A stretch of 64,000 nucleotides of DNA, taken from the NCBI RefSeq assembly GCF_011386835.1, contig NC_088799.1:77147302-77211301 (forward strand), given 5' to 3'. Every line of letters starts with the position of its first letter. Within the stretch, counting starts at the first letter, position 1. This document shows positions 34,882-46,975 of this stretch, piece after piece. Under the pieces are notes generated by a model. It was given only the letters and a program-made list of their open reading frames with translations. It had not been told where the DNA came from and searched no databases. The stretch comes from Chrysemys picta bellii. Taxonomy: Eukaryota; Chordata; Testudines; Emydidae. Both the position numbers and the translations under genes were made by a program.

Positions 34882-35884
34882 TTAGTGCTCAAATGGAGAA
34901 ATGCTAACCTCCATTTAGGTAGTTATGTTTACAGTAGCTGACAGAAGTAAAATATATGGCTTCTGTTTTCACTTAAATTGGTTCATTCTGTTATGTTGGG
35001 CCCAGAATGCATTTTTAACTGGGAAATGCTCCATCCGTCTCTCAAGCCAGAAGTACTAAAGTAAAGCAGCAAAACAAAAGCTCCTTATGCTTTGCCTGTG
35101 TTTCTTACCAAACAGGTGTGTTTTGCAAAAATAAAGTCACTGTAACATATTAACCTCCATAGTGTTGATTTTTAAACATGATTTTTACTTACTAACAACA
35201 GCATAAAAACATAGGAGACAACATAAGCCCGTGCAATCCCCAACTATAGAGTTCTGAACAAAAGATTTTGTTTTAACACCATGGTGTTGATGCTTTATAA
35301 AATATTATTTTTTAAAAATCCTTTCCCAAGTGAAAGATGTTATCTTGTGTGTGCCTTGCTGGCTTTTTGAAACCAGGCACCATTGTGCCCAAACTTGTAT
35401 TGAATGCACACATGCTGCATCCATCTCCAAAGTGAATCCCATTCAGGCCATCCTAAGACTTATACCATCCCACCATGCTGGCTGGTGATCTCTGATGAGA
35501 ACACTACAGTCCCAGCCCCAGCCAATCCCAGCCTCCAAGAATGAAATGTCCTGTTGCCTCCCAGCCTATAGGAGCCCTCAATGCTGTCCTTCTGGTCACT
35601 GCCCTGTGAACGCAGAGAAGCCATTTCCACATTGCAGCTGAGCTACATTAATTTGTCTGCTGCTGATCTCATATGCTCCCTGTGGAGCTCATGGGAGGAT
35701 AAACCTGTACGTGTTCATTAATCTATAGTGACTTCTCTTGAAATCCCACATGTACAAAGAATTTGAACTAATGCAAAATTACTCTGAGCAAACTACAGAC
35801 ATGTTAACAAGAAATGAGCAAAGAAAAAAATAAATCAAGAGGAGACGTACATTATCTGTATCCCAAGATTCTCTGACAATCTGA

Positions 35885-35947
35885 AAGGTGCGCAGATTTT
35901 ATACTGTGTTCTGCGCAGACTTTATACTGTGCTCTGCACAGACTTTA
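35885..35947. repeat. Short tandem repeat (~24-bp unit)
   Basis: gcgcagattttatactgtgt, gcgcagactttatactgtgc and gcacagacttta succeed each other, giving about 2.5 units. Confidence 0.8.
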
Positions 35948-36170
35948 GGGACCATTTATGCATATATTAACAACATGAGAATTATACCTGTTGATAACAG
36001 CTGATTTTACTTTTCAGGAATTTGGAGAGCCAAGTATTACAGAGAGATCTGAAATGTAATGAATTACTTGCTTCTAAACCTTCTCCCTGCCTAGTATCCC
36101 ATTCTTTTCCTATGCCCTTCAAATCTCCCATAACAATCGAATACACCTGTCTGATTATGTTCCTCTCTGA

Positions 36171-36434
36171 GGCTAGGTCTACACTACCCGCCTGAATCGG
36201 CGGGTAGAAATCGACCTCCCCGTCGGGACGCAACAATCGATCCCCGAATCGACGCTCTTACTCCACCAGCGGAGGTGGGAGTAAGCGCCGTCGACAGGAA
36301 GCCGCAGAGGTCGATTTTGCCGCCGTCCTCACAGCAGGGTAAGTCGGCTGCGATACGTCGAATTCAGCTACGCTATTCACGTAGCTGAATTTGCGTATCT
36401 TAAATCGACTCCCCCCTGTAGTGTAGATGTAGCC
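36171..36434. mobile_element. PIF/Harbinger-type MITE
   Basis: The left end GGCTAGGTCTACACTAC is matched by an inverted GTAGTGTAGATGTAGCC. It is flanked by TGA and TAA, compatible with a 3-bp TNA duplication. These ends resemble those of the two-gene Harbinger at 52454-56908, which may have mobilised it. Internal text such as attcagctacgctattcacgtagctgaat (in parts) is a perfect hairpin. Confidence 0.8.
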
Positions 36435-36437
36435 TAA

Positions 36438-37769
36438 GCAGCTGTTCTGACAGTATAGTCATTCAGGCTGGCTGTGTTATAACTTTGCATTTAACAGCCA
36501 CCCAATTAGTACTGTCTTAAAGAATTCCTACAGAACAAATACAGGCTGAGTACATTTTAATAATTTTGGCCCTGACCTCTGTGGTGTTGTATTTTTCTCA
36601 GCAACCAACTCGTACATTCTGAGCAGTCATTTAAATGATTTGCAAATGGCCTCTAATATTTGTTCTTCATTATTATCTCTAGAGAAGACCATAAGTGCAG
36701 CTTCAGTAAAATGACAAATAGGCAAACTCTCTGGTCATATATCTATGTATGATTCTCAAAAATATTTGTATGTCACTTAAATCCCATAGTTTGAGTTCTT
36801 TGAGACACCTCTGACAATTTGCAGCAATTGCAAATGGAATATTTTGAAACTCATGGTGTTCTGGTAAGAATAATGTCTATCCCCTAAAAATATGATGGCA
36901 CTTCTTCCCCTCCTCCCCCATCTCTTTTTTTAAATGATCACATTACCCAAAGGCCCCTAAATTCATTCAAATAATGCTTCAGTTGACATCCCTTGGAAAT
37001 ACAGCTAGGTTTAATACAAATGTCCTTTCCTTTTAAATCAGTCCAAAAGCTTCTTGTGACTTCAGCAAACCACTGACTTTTTCTTTCTACATATTACAGA
37101 TAGAGGCCCAAAATAGCAGAGAAGGGACTTCTCTTAACTACCATTTTAGTCCCTTTTGTTTACTTTAGCTTTAGCTGATGCCTGCCTGTGCCCCCATATC
37201 AGGTCTCTTTATACAACACTGTCAATGCTACACACAGGACCAGGCAAAGATACCTAAGAAGCTGCAAGCTCAACCTCAAACTGAGTGTGAACTGTGTTTG
37301 AGCTAGTTTGCTGTGTCTACTGCCCTCTACAGTTTCAAAGCACTAATTATTTATCTCAGGCAACATGCATTGCACCTGGTAGTAAAATTAACACTATTCA
37401 TTTACCAGTGTATTCTGTTCCACTGTTCATTATAACTTTAAGGGACTTGGATGGGTGGACGCATGAACAATTATGTTATGTATTCAACAAGGTAAACCAT
37501 CCCCTCTAACTTTGAACCCAATTATGTGCCATAATCATTTTAACAAGAGCCAACGAACATGGAAAGTAATGCACTTGGGGGATATTATCATGCTTTAGAA
37601 TAGCATTGTCAGTGTGGAAGTCAATAAGCACTGCTAGCAGTCATGTCTGGGTGTATTGTGGGGGAGATAGGGCTCAAACCAGTGAGAAGTACGAGTACAT
37701 TCATACAGTTTGATGCATTATTGCTTTTATAAAGTAACTTTTCACCTGCATGTAACTGTTGGCTAACAC
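36438..37769. other. Intergenic sequence, nothing recognised
   Basis: AT-rich, no open frames with family resemblance and no clear repeats. Confidence 0.45.
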
Positions 37770-38121
37770 ATGCTGACTCACAATGGTGACCCATGCGGGG
37801 GGCAAGGGTCACATGACCCGCCCCAAAATGCTGGGGGGGGCAAGGCCGGCAGCCGGGGAGATGAAGGAGCAAGGCCAGGGCCAGAGCCAGAAGGGAAGAG
37901 GTGGGGCCAGAGCCTCTCCTCTTCCAACCTCCTCTTCTGGCCACACTGCCTGGTGCAGCACGCAGCGGCTGCACTCTCACAGGCAGCCTCTGGCCACACT
38001 GCTTGCCTGGGACACTCCAGATGTAGTTACATCTGGTAAGGCAGTGTGGCCGGAGGCTGCTCGGGAGAGAGCAGCCGCTGAGTGCCTGTGATAAATGAAG
38101 GGGGCGGGGCGGGGGGAGTGA
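37770..38121. repeat. GC-rich repeat, left part
   Basis: It contains gggtcacatgacccgcccca, a central ccagatgtagttacatctgg palindrome and gcagtgtggccggaggctgc. The last block recurs with small changes at 39450-39480 (gcagcgtggccggagggtgc) on the other side of the LTR, so the LTR appears to have inserted in a GC-rich element or a duplicated one. Confidence 0.5.
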
Positions 38122-39423
38122 TGGTGCACTCCATATGATGTTATGAAAATATGCTGAGTGTGAATATAATGTAACTGGAATATGCTTCATGAAAAAGTAA
38201 GGTATCATTACAAAGCTTATAATCCACTGAGTGTGTTTATCCTATTTGTATAAATGTATTGTTCTTGTATCTGAAACTAGAAATATGAAATATAATTCTG
38301 AGGTCCTATTGTAATTATGCAAAGTGTGGGCCATTAATGGTGGCTTGGAATCCTGATGGTTCCCATTAACCAGGACAATTGGTTGTAAATGGCTCTGTTG
38401 ACTTGTAAGTCTTCCTGTATATGTGGGTGCTGGCAAGTGGGTAATGAAGTCTTACAGTGACATGTGATCATGTCACCTGAACTGGAATCCATCTTTAACC
38501 TGGTGATTTTCCATTTAGAAGGAGGGGTGGGAACCCAGAGAGTGACAAAGGCTCCCTTTTATGGACCCAGCTGGCCAGTTGGCTATAAAATCCCTCTTAG
38601 TAGTTGTTCTCTGGTTGTTCTACCTGCAAATGGTTAAAAGAAATGAGTGGGCACCTGGCCAAGGGAGAGAATGGGAAGGCTGGAACTTTAAAAAATTTAA
38701 ACAAGACTCCGTTTGTCTGTCTGTGGTTGTTCTCCGGGAGTGAGGGGATAGGGCAGAATGATGCCTTAAGAAACTTGGGGCCAGGTATGAAAAAATCATC
38801 AGGATCATACCTAGAAGCTACTCATTTAAAACCCTAGATATGTAAGTAGATCAGGAATTGTCTAGGAAGATGCAATTAGATTTATTTTATTTCTTTATGG
38901 CTTGTGGACTTCTCTGTGCTAACCCCAGGTGTTTTTGTTTTGCTTGTAACCTTTAATCTGGACCTCAAGAAACTATCCTTGATGCTTAATCTTTGTAGTT
39001 GCTCTTTTTAAATCTAGCAATAGCCTAAGTTCCCAGATATATTTTCTTCCTTTTGTTTTTTTAATAAAATTTACCTTTTTAAAGAACAAAATTGGATTTT
39101 TGTGTCCTAAGAGGTTTGTGCACATGTTGTTTAATTAGCTGATGGCAACAGCTGATTTCCTTTGTTTTCTTTCGCAGCTCTTCCCCGGAGGGGGGTGTGA
39201 AAGAGCATGAGGGTACCCCACCAGAAGGAATTCCCATGTGCGCCTTCCTGGGTTCCCAAAGGGGCTTTGCACTTGGGTTGTGGCAACATCTACCACTGTA
39301 AGGTCAGAGAAAAGCTGTAACCTTGGGAGTTTAATACAAGCCTGGAGTGGCAAGTATTAATTTTTAGAGTCCTTGCGGGCCCCCACTGCACTCGAAGTCC
39401 CAGAGTGGGGAATCAGCCTTGAC
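38122..39423 (+). mobile_element. Solo LTR (turtle gypsy/ERV-like)
   Basis: I recognise the sequence as a widespread turtle LTR: atgatgttatgaaaatatgc at the start, gtgggccattaatggtggct inside, an AATAAA at about 39062, and an end in agagtggggaatcagccttgaca (given in part). The plus orientation is suggested by the polyadenylation signal. The left boundary is approximate and no exact target duplication was found. No internal retroviral genes adjoin it. Confidence 0.6.
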
Positions 39424-39660
39424 AGTACTGCACCGGACAGTGTCCGAGGCAGGCAGCGTGGCCGGAGGGTGCCTGGGAGAGGGCATTAGAGCATGGCTCC
39501 ACACCTGCCAAGGGGACTGGAGCAGAGCCCCCCTCCCCCGCCAGGTAACATGGGATGGGGAGGGGGCGGGGATGAGTCACATGGGGGGTTGTGTGGGGGG
39601 CAGGGACAAGTCACGTGGGAAGGACATGTGCCCCCTTTAGCTGATGCCCCCTTTGTGTCC
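39424..39660. repeat. GC-rich repeat, right part
   Basis: G-rich sequence with agtcacatggggggttgtgt and agtcacgtgggaaggacatg, similar in flavour to 37770-38121. Open frames here are composition artefacts. Confidence 0.45.
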
Positions 39661-40132
39661 CTGACTCATGATAATATATTGATTATCCCCACAGCTGTAA
39701 GCTTTGCCAGCTGTTGAGGACATTGGATAGCACCTATTTTAAAGTGTCCTCAGTAATGCATCGTATAGTGTCCCTTTAAGTTTTGATGTCGCTAAGGACA
39801 GTGTAAACAAGAGAATGTTGTGTTTAAGGTAGGAGGCTGTGATGTTAGGACATAGGCTGGGAGGAATTGTCACAGAAAGGGAAAGTGGCCAATAGTAGAC
39901 TGAGGCCTACAGGCGTGAGACAGGATATAGAAGAGGGGAGAACACAGGAGACAGAAAAGAGATCTGGAGGAGACACACAGCTTGGAGAGTAGAGCAAGAC
40001 GGGACTTGACACCTGATGAAGTGAGACACCAATGGTTGTTAAGTCAGAAAGACAGATGACTGGAGCCAAAGCTCCTGTAGTCAATGGAAAAACTCCCATT
40101 GTCATCAGTGGGTTTTGAACTATAATGTAAGT

Positions 40133-40465
40133 CAGTGTTTCTCAAACTGGGGCCACCCCTTGTGTAGGGAAAGTCCCTGGCAGGCCGGGCCAGTTTGTTT
40201 ACCTGCCCTGTCCACAGGTCCGGCCGATCACAGCTCCCACTGGCCGCGGTTCGCCACTCCAGGCCAATGGGAGCTTCTGGAAGCAGCCCGGGCTGAGGGA
40301 CGTACTGGCCGCCACTTCCAGCAGCTCCCATTGGTCTGGAGCAGCGAACCGCGGCCAGTGGGAGCCGCGATCGGCCGGACCTGCGGACACGGCAGGTAAA
40401 CAAACCGGCCCGGCCCGCCAGGGGCTTTCCCTACACAAGCGGCGGCCCCAGTTTGAGAAACACTG
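40133..40465. mobile_element. Near-perfect palindromic hAT-type MITE
   Basis: The ends are CAGTGTTTCTCAAACTGGGG and its inverted copy, flanked by an exact 8-bp duplication ATGTAAGT (40125-40132 and 40466-40473). Most of the 333 bp folds back on itself (gccggccgatcacagctccc versus gggagccgcgatcggccgga), which explains mirror-image open frames on both strands. The 8-bp duplication and CAGTG ends fit hAT. Confidence 0.92.
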
Positions 40466-41370
40466 ATGTAAGTGAACCATATAATCAGACCATAATAGTT
40501 ACATCTGGTAAGTGATTCACAGGCATTTAAAAGATCATCTGAAGTTTCATACTCTTGTAGGTACTTGCAGGACAAAAATGTTTTCTACTTTTTAAAGTAA
40601 TTAAAAGGTTCAAGTTTCTGTATTTAGTCTGTTTCACAGTAATATTGGGGTTCTGGCTTATTCGCAAAACCATGCAGGACTTACTGTACTTTTCTGCAAC
40701 CACATTATCTTAGAGCAAGATCCTGTGCTGCAATGGAATCTGATTTGCAACAGGTATGTACTGCAAGAGAGTGATTGGTTTGCACTTAATATATCTGATT
40801 AACGTAGCCACTTTTTGTGGATTAACCATGAGCAGATGGCAACTCCCTAGAATTTATTCATTACATAAATGGATTCAACAAATTTGTTGGCAAACTGTGC
40901 GTGAGCTCTATGGGTTTATGGTGAACAGTTCTCTGTATTTGATTTTCAGTCATTGAGCTGAGCTAATTAGTTGTGATTGGTTAGGTAAGCAACATGGTTT
41001 TGTCTCTGCTCCTTGACTGAACATGCAAACACTTCCTGTGAAAATACTCATGCATATGAACTTAAAATTCAGTTTCTGCAATTTTTGCACATCTGACTGT
41101 GAAGTTTGCACTTCATGAACTTTCATGCTAGTAAAACTTGATTGCTTGATCCAGCAAACAGGAAAGTGGCACAAGAATGGCCAAATGAATTCATTTAAAT
41201 ATTTATAAAGATTTGTTTATGGTATTTGTCGATCTCTAATAAGAACCACAAGTTTTGTTCCCTTTGAAACTAGAAAATGGACTCAGCTGTATTCTACTTA
41301 ACATATACAAAAATGTAGAGGTGTGGCAACTGATTTTGCCTTTCACCTCTCCCTATTCTTCCTACGTAGG

Positions 41371-42440
41371 TGTAACCCTTCTGCCAGGTGGAGCCAGCAG
41401 GAACCAGGGCTGGGTTCAATATCTAGGGGGTCCTTTCCATCGATTCAATACAGAACCGGCTCGAGCCCCCACCCGGTAACCTGGGAAAATTACACACCAA
41501 CGCTGGCTGCCTCTGAGAGGCAATACTTCCCCACTCGCAAGCATATAGTCTGAGTGTGGAAAAGAAACTTTTAATAAAAGGAGGGAAATCATTTGGAGCT
41601 AATTTGGGAAAACACTGCAAACAGGGTTCATAAACATAAACCATGAGTAAAAGACCAACTGCCAAGTAAGTTGGGCAGTGCCCTTTTCCTCTCAGGTTCT
41701 TAAGTCCAGCAGCCCAAAAGTCCCTTTCACATGCCCGACCCTTCTCTGCTTCTCTGCATCCCACTCACAGTTGCTGTCCTTGGTCAGTGGAGACCCAGAA
41801 TTCACAGGTGCATCTGCAGAGTTCATCTCCCATCCTGGGTGGGGGGTAAAGAGGTATCTTACTCGCTCCACTGGCCGCTCACTGGCCACCTGCTCACCGC
41901 TGTCACTGTGCCCTTCCACCAGCCGCCCTGCTGGTCACTCATCATGCCTCTCCACCAGTCACCTTCTGCCTCTCTGCTGTGACCTCTGCACATCTGTCTC
42001 TCACTGATTTTCAGCTCTTTTGCAGGCAGGGCATAAACACAGTCTTACCACAACTGGTTTCAGCTCTGATTGAGCAATTAAAATAACAAAAGAGGCTCCT
42101 AATGAAGCCTACTTAGCTCTATTCTTTGAACACTGGGGAAGAAGAACAGGTTAAGCCAGTCTAGAGAGGACCTGGGAAGGTTGTGCAGCCTCCTGACCAG
42201 GGCACCAGGACTTCTGTCCCCACCCTTCTTACTTTCCCAGGCCTCTGACATTCAAGCCCCTGCTTAACGATGTTATTTCAACTGAGGGTGCCCCACCTCA
42301 TTTGGGACAGGTTAAGCACAGTCCTGCTTTCCTGTATTGCTACAATAATTACAACACTGGTAACCATATTTCACTACCCCTGCAATCAATACTAAGGTCA
42401 TTTGTACCCAACACCAGCCAAAGTTGATCCTTTGACACAG
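41371..42440 (-). mobile_element. LTR-element fragment related to the LTR at 50550
   Basis: Reading inward from 41371, tgtaacccttctgcc, ggctcgagcccccaccc and cttccccactcgcaagc are the reverse complement of the 3' part of the solo LTR ending at 51927. So this copy is in minus orientation. The rest differs from that LTR, and the right boundary near 42440 is approximate. The ORFs at 41423-42007 have no recognisable similarity. Confidence 0.6.
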
Positions 42441-42479
42441 CTGTAAATGATGAATATGTAAACAGAACAGGAGCAAACT

Positions 42480-42487
42480 GTATTTAC
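42480..42487. repeat. hAT 8-bp target duplication, left
   Basis: GTATTTAC, repeated at 57253-57260. Confidence 0.75.
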
Positions 42488-43231
42488 TAGAGTGGTTGAT
42501 TAATCGCAGTTAACTCACGCGATTAGCACAAAAAAATTAACTGTGATTAAAAAAATTAATTGCGATTAATCGCACTGTTAAACAATAGAATACCAATTGA
42601 AATTTATTAAATATTTTGGATGTTTTTCTACATTTTCAAATATATTGATTTCTATTACAACACAGAATACAAAGTGTTCAGTGCTCATTTTATATTATTA
42701 TTTTTTATTACAAATATTTGCACAGTAAAAATGATAAACAAAATAAATAGTATTTTTCAATTCACCTCATACAAGTACTGTAATGCAATCTCTTTATCAT
42801 GAAAGTGTAACTTACAAATGTAGATTTTTTTGTTTACATAACTGCACTCAAAAAAGAAACAATGTAAAACTTTAGAGCCTACAAGTCCACCCAGTCCTAC
42901 TTCTTGTTCAGCCAATTGCTAAGACAAACAAGTTTGTTTACTTTTACAGGAGATACTGCTGACTGCTTCTTATTTACAATGTCACCTGAAAGTGAGAACA
43001 GGAGTTCACATGGCACTTTGTAGCCAGCACTGTAAGGTATTTATGTGCCAGATATGCTAAACAGTCATATGTCCCTTCATGCTTTGGCCACCATTCCAGA
43101 GGACATGCTTCCATGCTGATGATGCTTGTTAAAAAAATAATGCGTTAATTAAATTTGTGACTGAACTCCTTCGGGGAGACTAGTATGTCTCCTGTTCTGT
43201 TTTACACACATTTTGCCATATATTTCATGTT

Positions 43232-43714
43232 ACAGCAGTCTCGGATGATGACCCAGTTCATGTTCGTTTTAAGAACACTTTCACAGCAGATTTGACAAAA
43301 CGCAAAGAAGGTACCATTGTGAGATTTCAAAGGATAGATACAGCACTCGACCCAAGGTTTAAGAATCTGAAGTGCCTTCCAAAATCTGAGAGGGGCAAGG
43401 TGTGGAGAATGCTTTCAGGTGTCTTAAAAGAGCAACACTCCGATGCGGAAACTACAGAACCTGAACCACCAAAAAAGAAAATCAACCTTCTGCTGGTGGC
43501 ATCTGACTCAGATGCTGAAAATGAACATGCGTTGGTCTGCTCTGCTTTGGATCGTTATTGAGCAGAACCCATCATCAGCATGGACGCATGTCTTTTGGGA
43601 TGGTGGTTGAAGCATGAAGGGACATATGAATCTTTAGCGCATCTGGCATGTAAATATTTTGCGATGCCGGCTACAACAGTGCCATGCGAACGCCTGTTTT
43701 ACTTTCAGGTGACA
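43232..43714 (+). pseudogene. hAT transposase C-terminal fragment (ZBED-like)
   Basis: About 160 codons of the C-terminal part of a hAT transposase. ALDPRFKNLKCL is the motif that precedes the dimerisation region, and after an in-frame TGA (43559-43561) the frame continues with ISMDACLLGWW, LAHLACKYFAMPATTVPCER. This is the hAT family dimerisation domain (WW..., P.T.VPCERLF). The stop looks like a CGA-to-TGA decay because relatives read DRYRAEP at this point. The N-terminal zinc finger and most of the catalytic domain are missing. It cannot be functional. Confidence 0.85.
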
Positions 43715-43892
43715 TTGTAAACAAGATGTGGGCAGCATTATCTCCTTGTATTGTAACCAAACTTGTTTGTCTGAGTGATTGGCTGAAGTAGGACTGAGCG
43801 GACTTGTAGGTTCTAAAGTTTTACATTGTTTTATTTTTGAATGCAGTTATTTTTTGTACATAATTCTACATTTGTAAATTCAACTTTCATTA

Positions 43893-44481
43893 TGTCGGGG
43901 ACTCGAACCCAGATGGCACGGTTCGTTGTCTGACTGCAGAGAGACAGGCAACACCAGCCAGGTCCAAACACAAGCTCTTTATTGAAGAGTGCACACAACA
44001 ATAGAGAGCGGCCCGTCTCCAAAGAGAACCAGCCCCAATTACAATAACTAGTAAGGTTATATAGACAGTTCCGTCGCGTCATAGTTAAAACAACCCAACC
44101 CCACTTTATTAGTTAGAAAGCTTTTAATATTCATGCATATCTATCTTCTTTGACACTACAAACAATTTGTGATGCTTCAACAACTTCTTATGAGCTTTGT
44201 TATCATGCACCAGAAACTAGGAGAAAGGAGGGAGTTAAGAACAGATGAAGAACAGAAACGGGGAGTGGAGACTGCAAGTTTCCATATGTCCAAAGAAACT
44301 GTTCCTAGCACTTCTGGTACAAGAATGCGGCCCCCACCTCTTATCTCATTCTCTGCAGCTCAAGCAAGCATGTCCTCATGTTTCACAGAGAGACAGGAAT
44401 GGCCCAGCAACTACTGTTAGCCTAACTTTGGCTAAGCTGGCCAAACAACCTGTTCTATACTCCATATTTTTGGGCCTAACA
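43893..44481 (-). repeat. Provirus 3' LTR
   Basis: 589 bp. On the minus strand it begins TGTTAGGCCC and ends GAGTCCCCGACA. It is collinear with 51928-52453 plus 56912-56971. By-eye comparison finds about 20 differences, i.e. roughly 3-4%. Confidence 0.92.
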
Positions 44482-44559
44482 ATCCCCCCTTTGTCCCTGG
44501 AGTGCCTTGGAGGGACTCCTGGGACAACTAGCTGCTATGAGTGGTGAGCTTGGAGTTGA

Positions 44560-44931
44560 TTACTTTTGGACAGAACACAGCTTGGTGCCCATCCAACATC
44601 CAACCTTTAGCATAACATACAAAGCTAGCAGGCCACATATAATTACAACGGCGCTTCGGAGTACATTATAGAGCCAACCACCTATGTTTGGAATCCAATT
44701 GAACAAGTTACTCCACCAGGATTCAACCTGCTCCCCTCCATGGTCCTTTGCTACTTGTATGAGGTGGTTTGCTCTGTCCCAGGTGGCATTATAAACATCA
44801 GGAACATATACGCAGCATTCTTGCCCAATTAGTGCACATGTTCCTCCCTGAGAGGCCAGTAAGATATCTAGAGCCAAGCGGTTCTGGAGAACCATCTGCC
44901 TTAGTTTTCTCTGTGCGGTTGCCAAGTCCAC
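44560..44931 (-). pseudogene. env: Envelope transmembrane subunit, C-terminal part
   Basis: A 124-codon open stretch of a retroviral envelope transmembrane subunit. It starts with LRQMVLQNRLALDILLAS, the heptad and immunosuppressive-type region, followed by the covalent-link motif CX6CC (CALIGQECC). It continues through a membrane-proximal ectodomain with WWSNLF, then a hydrophobic anchor (VVIICGLLALYVML) and a short cytoplasmic tail. The upstream heptad region is in another frame (45130-45357), so at least one frameshift separates this piece from the rest. The CX6CC form is typical of gamma-type envelopes, including co-opted ones, but this copy is not intact. Confidence 0.88.
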
Positions 44932-44974
44932 CAGGGCATTGGCGGTAGTCTAATTTCCCAGATGTCTTGGTGAA

Positions 44975-45357
44975 TTACCCAATCCCACATGCATCCTCCC
45001 CATGGACCCGGCAGGATTCGGTATGTGGGAGCCCACACACCCCCAACCGGTCCATATGCTTGGAAGGAGCACTGAGAACGTCCGCACTTCCACCCAGAAA
45101 ATCTCCAAGTATGTCTCCATGGCCACAGATCAGATGGTACTCCTGATGTGTCTGTAAGGGCAGTGGGCCAAGCCTGAACATGCTAGATCCCACTGCAATG
45201 CCTTCCCAGCCTCAGTGATATTCAATACCATCTCTGTCAGCAACTTCTGGGTCATAGAACTAAGGGCGGAGATAACATGTAACTCACCAATTCCAGCCTG
45301 TACCTGGGTTAGCTGTGCCCCAGAAATAAGGCTTGTGGCCTTCTTTAGTTGCCCCAA
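44975..45357 (-). pseudogene. env: Envelope fusion/heptad region, frameshifted
   Basis: Minus-strand frames 45130-45357 and 44975-45193 together hold envelope-like heptad sequence. AQLTQVQAGIGELHVISALS followed by a run of leucine-spaced residues fits the N-terminal heptad repeat of the transmembrane subunit. The overlap of two frames shows an indel. It is listed as a broken part of env only. Confidence 0.65.
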
Positions 45358-45584
45358 TTTCTTATCATGTTTTTGGTTCTTAAAAATATTTCATACTGCT
45401 GCTGTACTATTGGCCCCATCCTATAGGGATCCGGTCAAGTCTCTCTTCTTTCTAGAGGAAATAACTCAAGCTCTCTGTTGTGCTAATCTAATAGCAGCCC
45501 CTTTTGAACAATTTGGGTATGTAGAGGTGATCTGGAAACTGGATAAGGACAATGAAAATTTAACAGTCCTTAGTGTAGTGTTAA

Positions 45585-46312
45585 TCACACAGTCCATTGA
45601 TATCCTAATACATCTCTCTTTGGTGTAGTACTATACCACATCTGTTGGTTGAACACTTTTATGTATTTCTGGGAGGCACTGATATTAATGGCATAAGAAG
45701 GGGTGTATTGCAATAAGGTACAGGTAACATTATTAGTCACTGGAATAATTTCTATGCAGGTAAAATTTTCAGTGGCAGAACAAACTCTTTGGGTAGTCGT
45801 TTGATTATTTACTAATTGGGTGACCAAATACCAATAAGGGCATCTCTCATTTAACACAGTGCAAATTCCAGGAACAGCCATCATATCTCCTTCACTATAG
45901 AACCCATTAATTTCAATTACAAATTCTTGGGGTTCACTTGTAGTGATATCATGTATTTTTATCTCCACTGATCCATTCTTTTTCATTCAATTGTTCGCTT
46001 ATATGGGATATCCTGAACCTTAAAAATATTTTTTTTTCAAACAATATTTAAATAAATCACTAAAGTGTGAAGGCCTTGGCCATTGGTTTTATCAGATATA
46101 TGGCATTGTCTGTATTTGGATGTGTTACGGGGTAACAGTGTAATGGAGGAGATGGCAGGGACAGTGGCAACAAGGTGCCTTTGGTACTTGTCATTTAAAA
46201 TCCAATTAGGGTGGGCAACACATGCTGAAGGACTTATCCAAAACACAGGGTGCAGCCTGTAGAATAAACCCCAAAATCCAATCAAAACCACATTCCTAAG
46301 CATGGGTCCCAC
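45585..46312 (-). pseudogene. env: Envelope surface subunit and leader, broken
   Basis: Two minus-strand open stretches. 46037-46312 starts with a hydrophobic leader-like segment (NVVLIGFWGLFY) and probably represents the env start. 45585-45986 is a Cys- and Asn-rich ectodomain segment with several N-glycosylation sequons (NQT, NFT, NVT, NIS). A frame break lies between them near 46000, by a T-rich tract. The position just upstream of the heptad region, in the same orientation, supports a surface subunit. No receptor assignment is possible. Confidence 0.65.
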
Positions 46313-46555
46313 AAGTTTCTTCCTGCCAGTGTATAATTCTTTGTTTCTTCACCAGGGTCAGTTCTTAATGTTTTTTGTAGTCAGGAATTCCCGGATTTTG
46401 GTGGTTTCAATGGAGCGAGTGTTCCTTCTTCTCTTTTTCTGAAACAGTGTGGTTCAGCATCATACAGGGGAGAGGTTACTAGCACATCACCCTGTAATGG
46501 TTTTGCTTCTTTTAGAAAAATCCAAAGGCACTGTCAGTGGACAAGGGAGAGATTA

Positions 46556-46975
46556 CTAGCACTTCACCTTGTCTTTTTTTTCTTTTTCCTGCTGTCCAGA
46601 AGGCACATCAGAGTTAGAAGGAGGAATAGGCTGATCATCAGTCGGAGAGTCCTCCCGAGGTGGAGGGGCCTTTTTGCAGTGAGAAGCATGGGTCCAGGTA
46701 GGCAGTCCTTGGCACTTCACAGCAGTGTTGGTGGTTAACAGGACTTGGAAAGGGCCTTTCCAGCATGGAGTCAAAGCAGTCTTTCGTTGATGGACTTTAC
46801 GTAGACTCAGTCTCCTGGTTTCAATGAATGGCAGGGCTGCTACGGTCTCTGAGTAGTGCTTCTTTACCTGTGAGAAAAGAAACCTAACACATTTCATTAA
46901 TGCCTGGCAGTGTTTTGCAGATCTCATAGTTGCTTGGGCACATTCAGGCCCCCCCTCTTCTTGGCTGTCAGACAA
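46556..46975 (-). pseudogene. pol: Retroviral integrase C-terminal fragment
   Basis: A 139-codon frame with the gammaretroviral integrase C-terminal signature VHQRKTALTPCWKGPFQVLL followed by TTNTAVKCQGLPTWTHASHC. This is the SH3-like DNA-binding domain and tail. A charged, proline-rich C-terminus follows (PPPREDSPTDDQPIPPS). The catalytic core of integrase and all of protease, reverse transcriptase and RNase H are not found to the right, so pol is largely deleted. Confidence 0.88.

Larger units (their letters stand above)
32675..36167. other. Intergenic sequence with old repeats
   Basis: It contains a MIR-like remnant (32845-32990) and MITE-like palindromes at about 33606-33778, 34205-34340 and 34751-34881. 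A short tandem repeat sits at 35885-35947. No gene was recognised. Confidence 0.45.

Noticed and set aside
40044..40575. Four long ORFs with near-identical proteins on both strands
   Set aside because: They are mirror images caused by the palindromic hAT MITE at 40133-40465.
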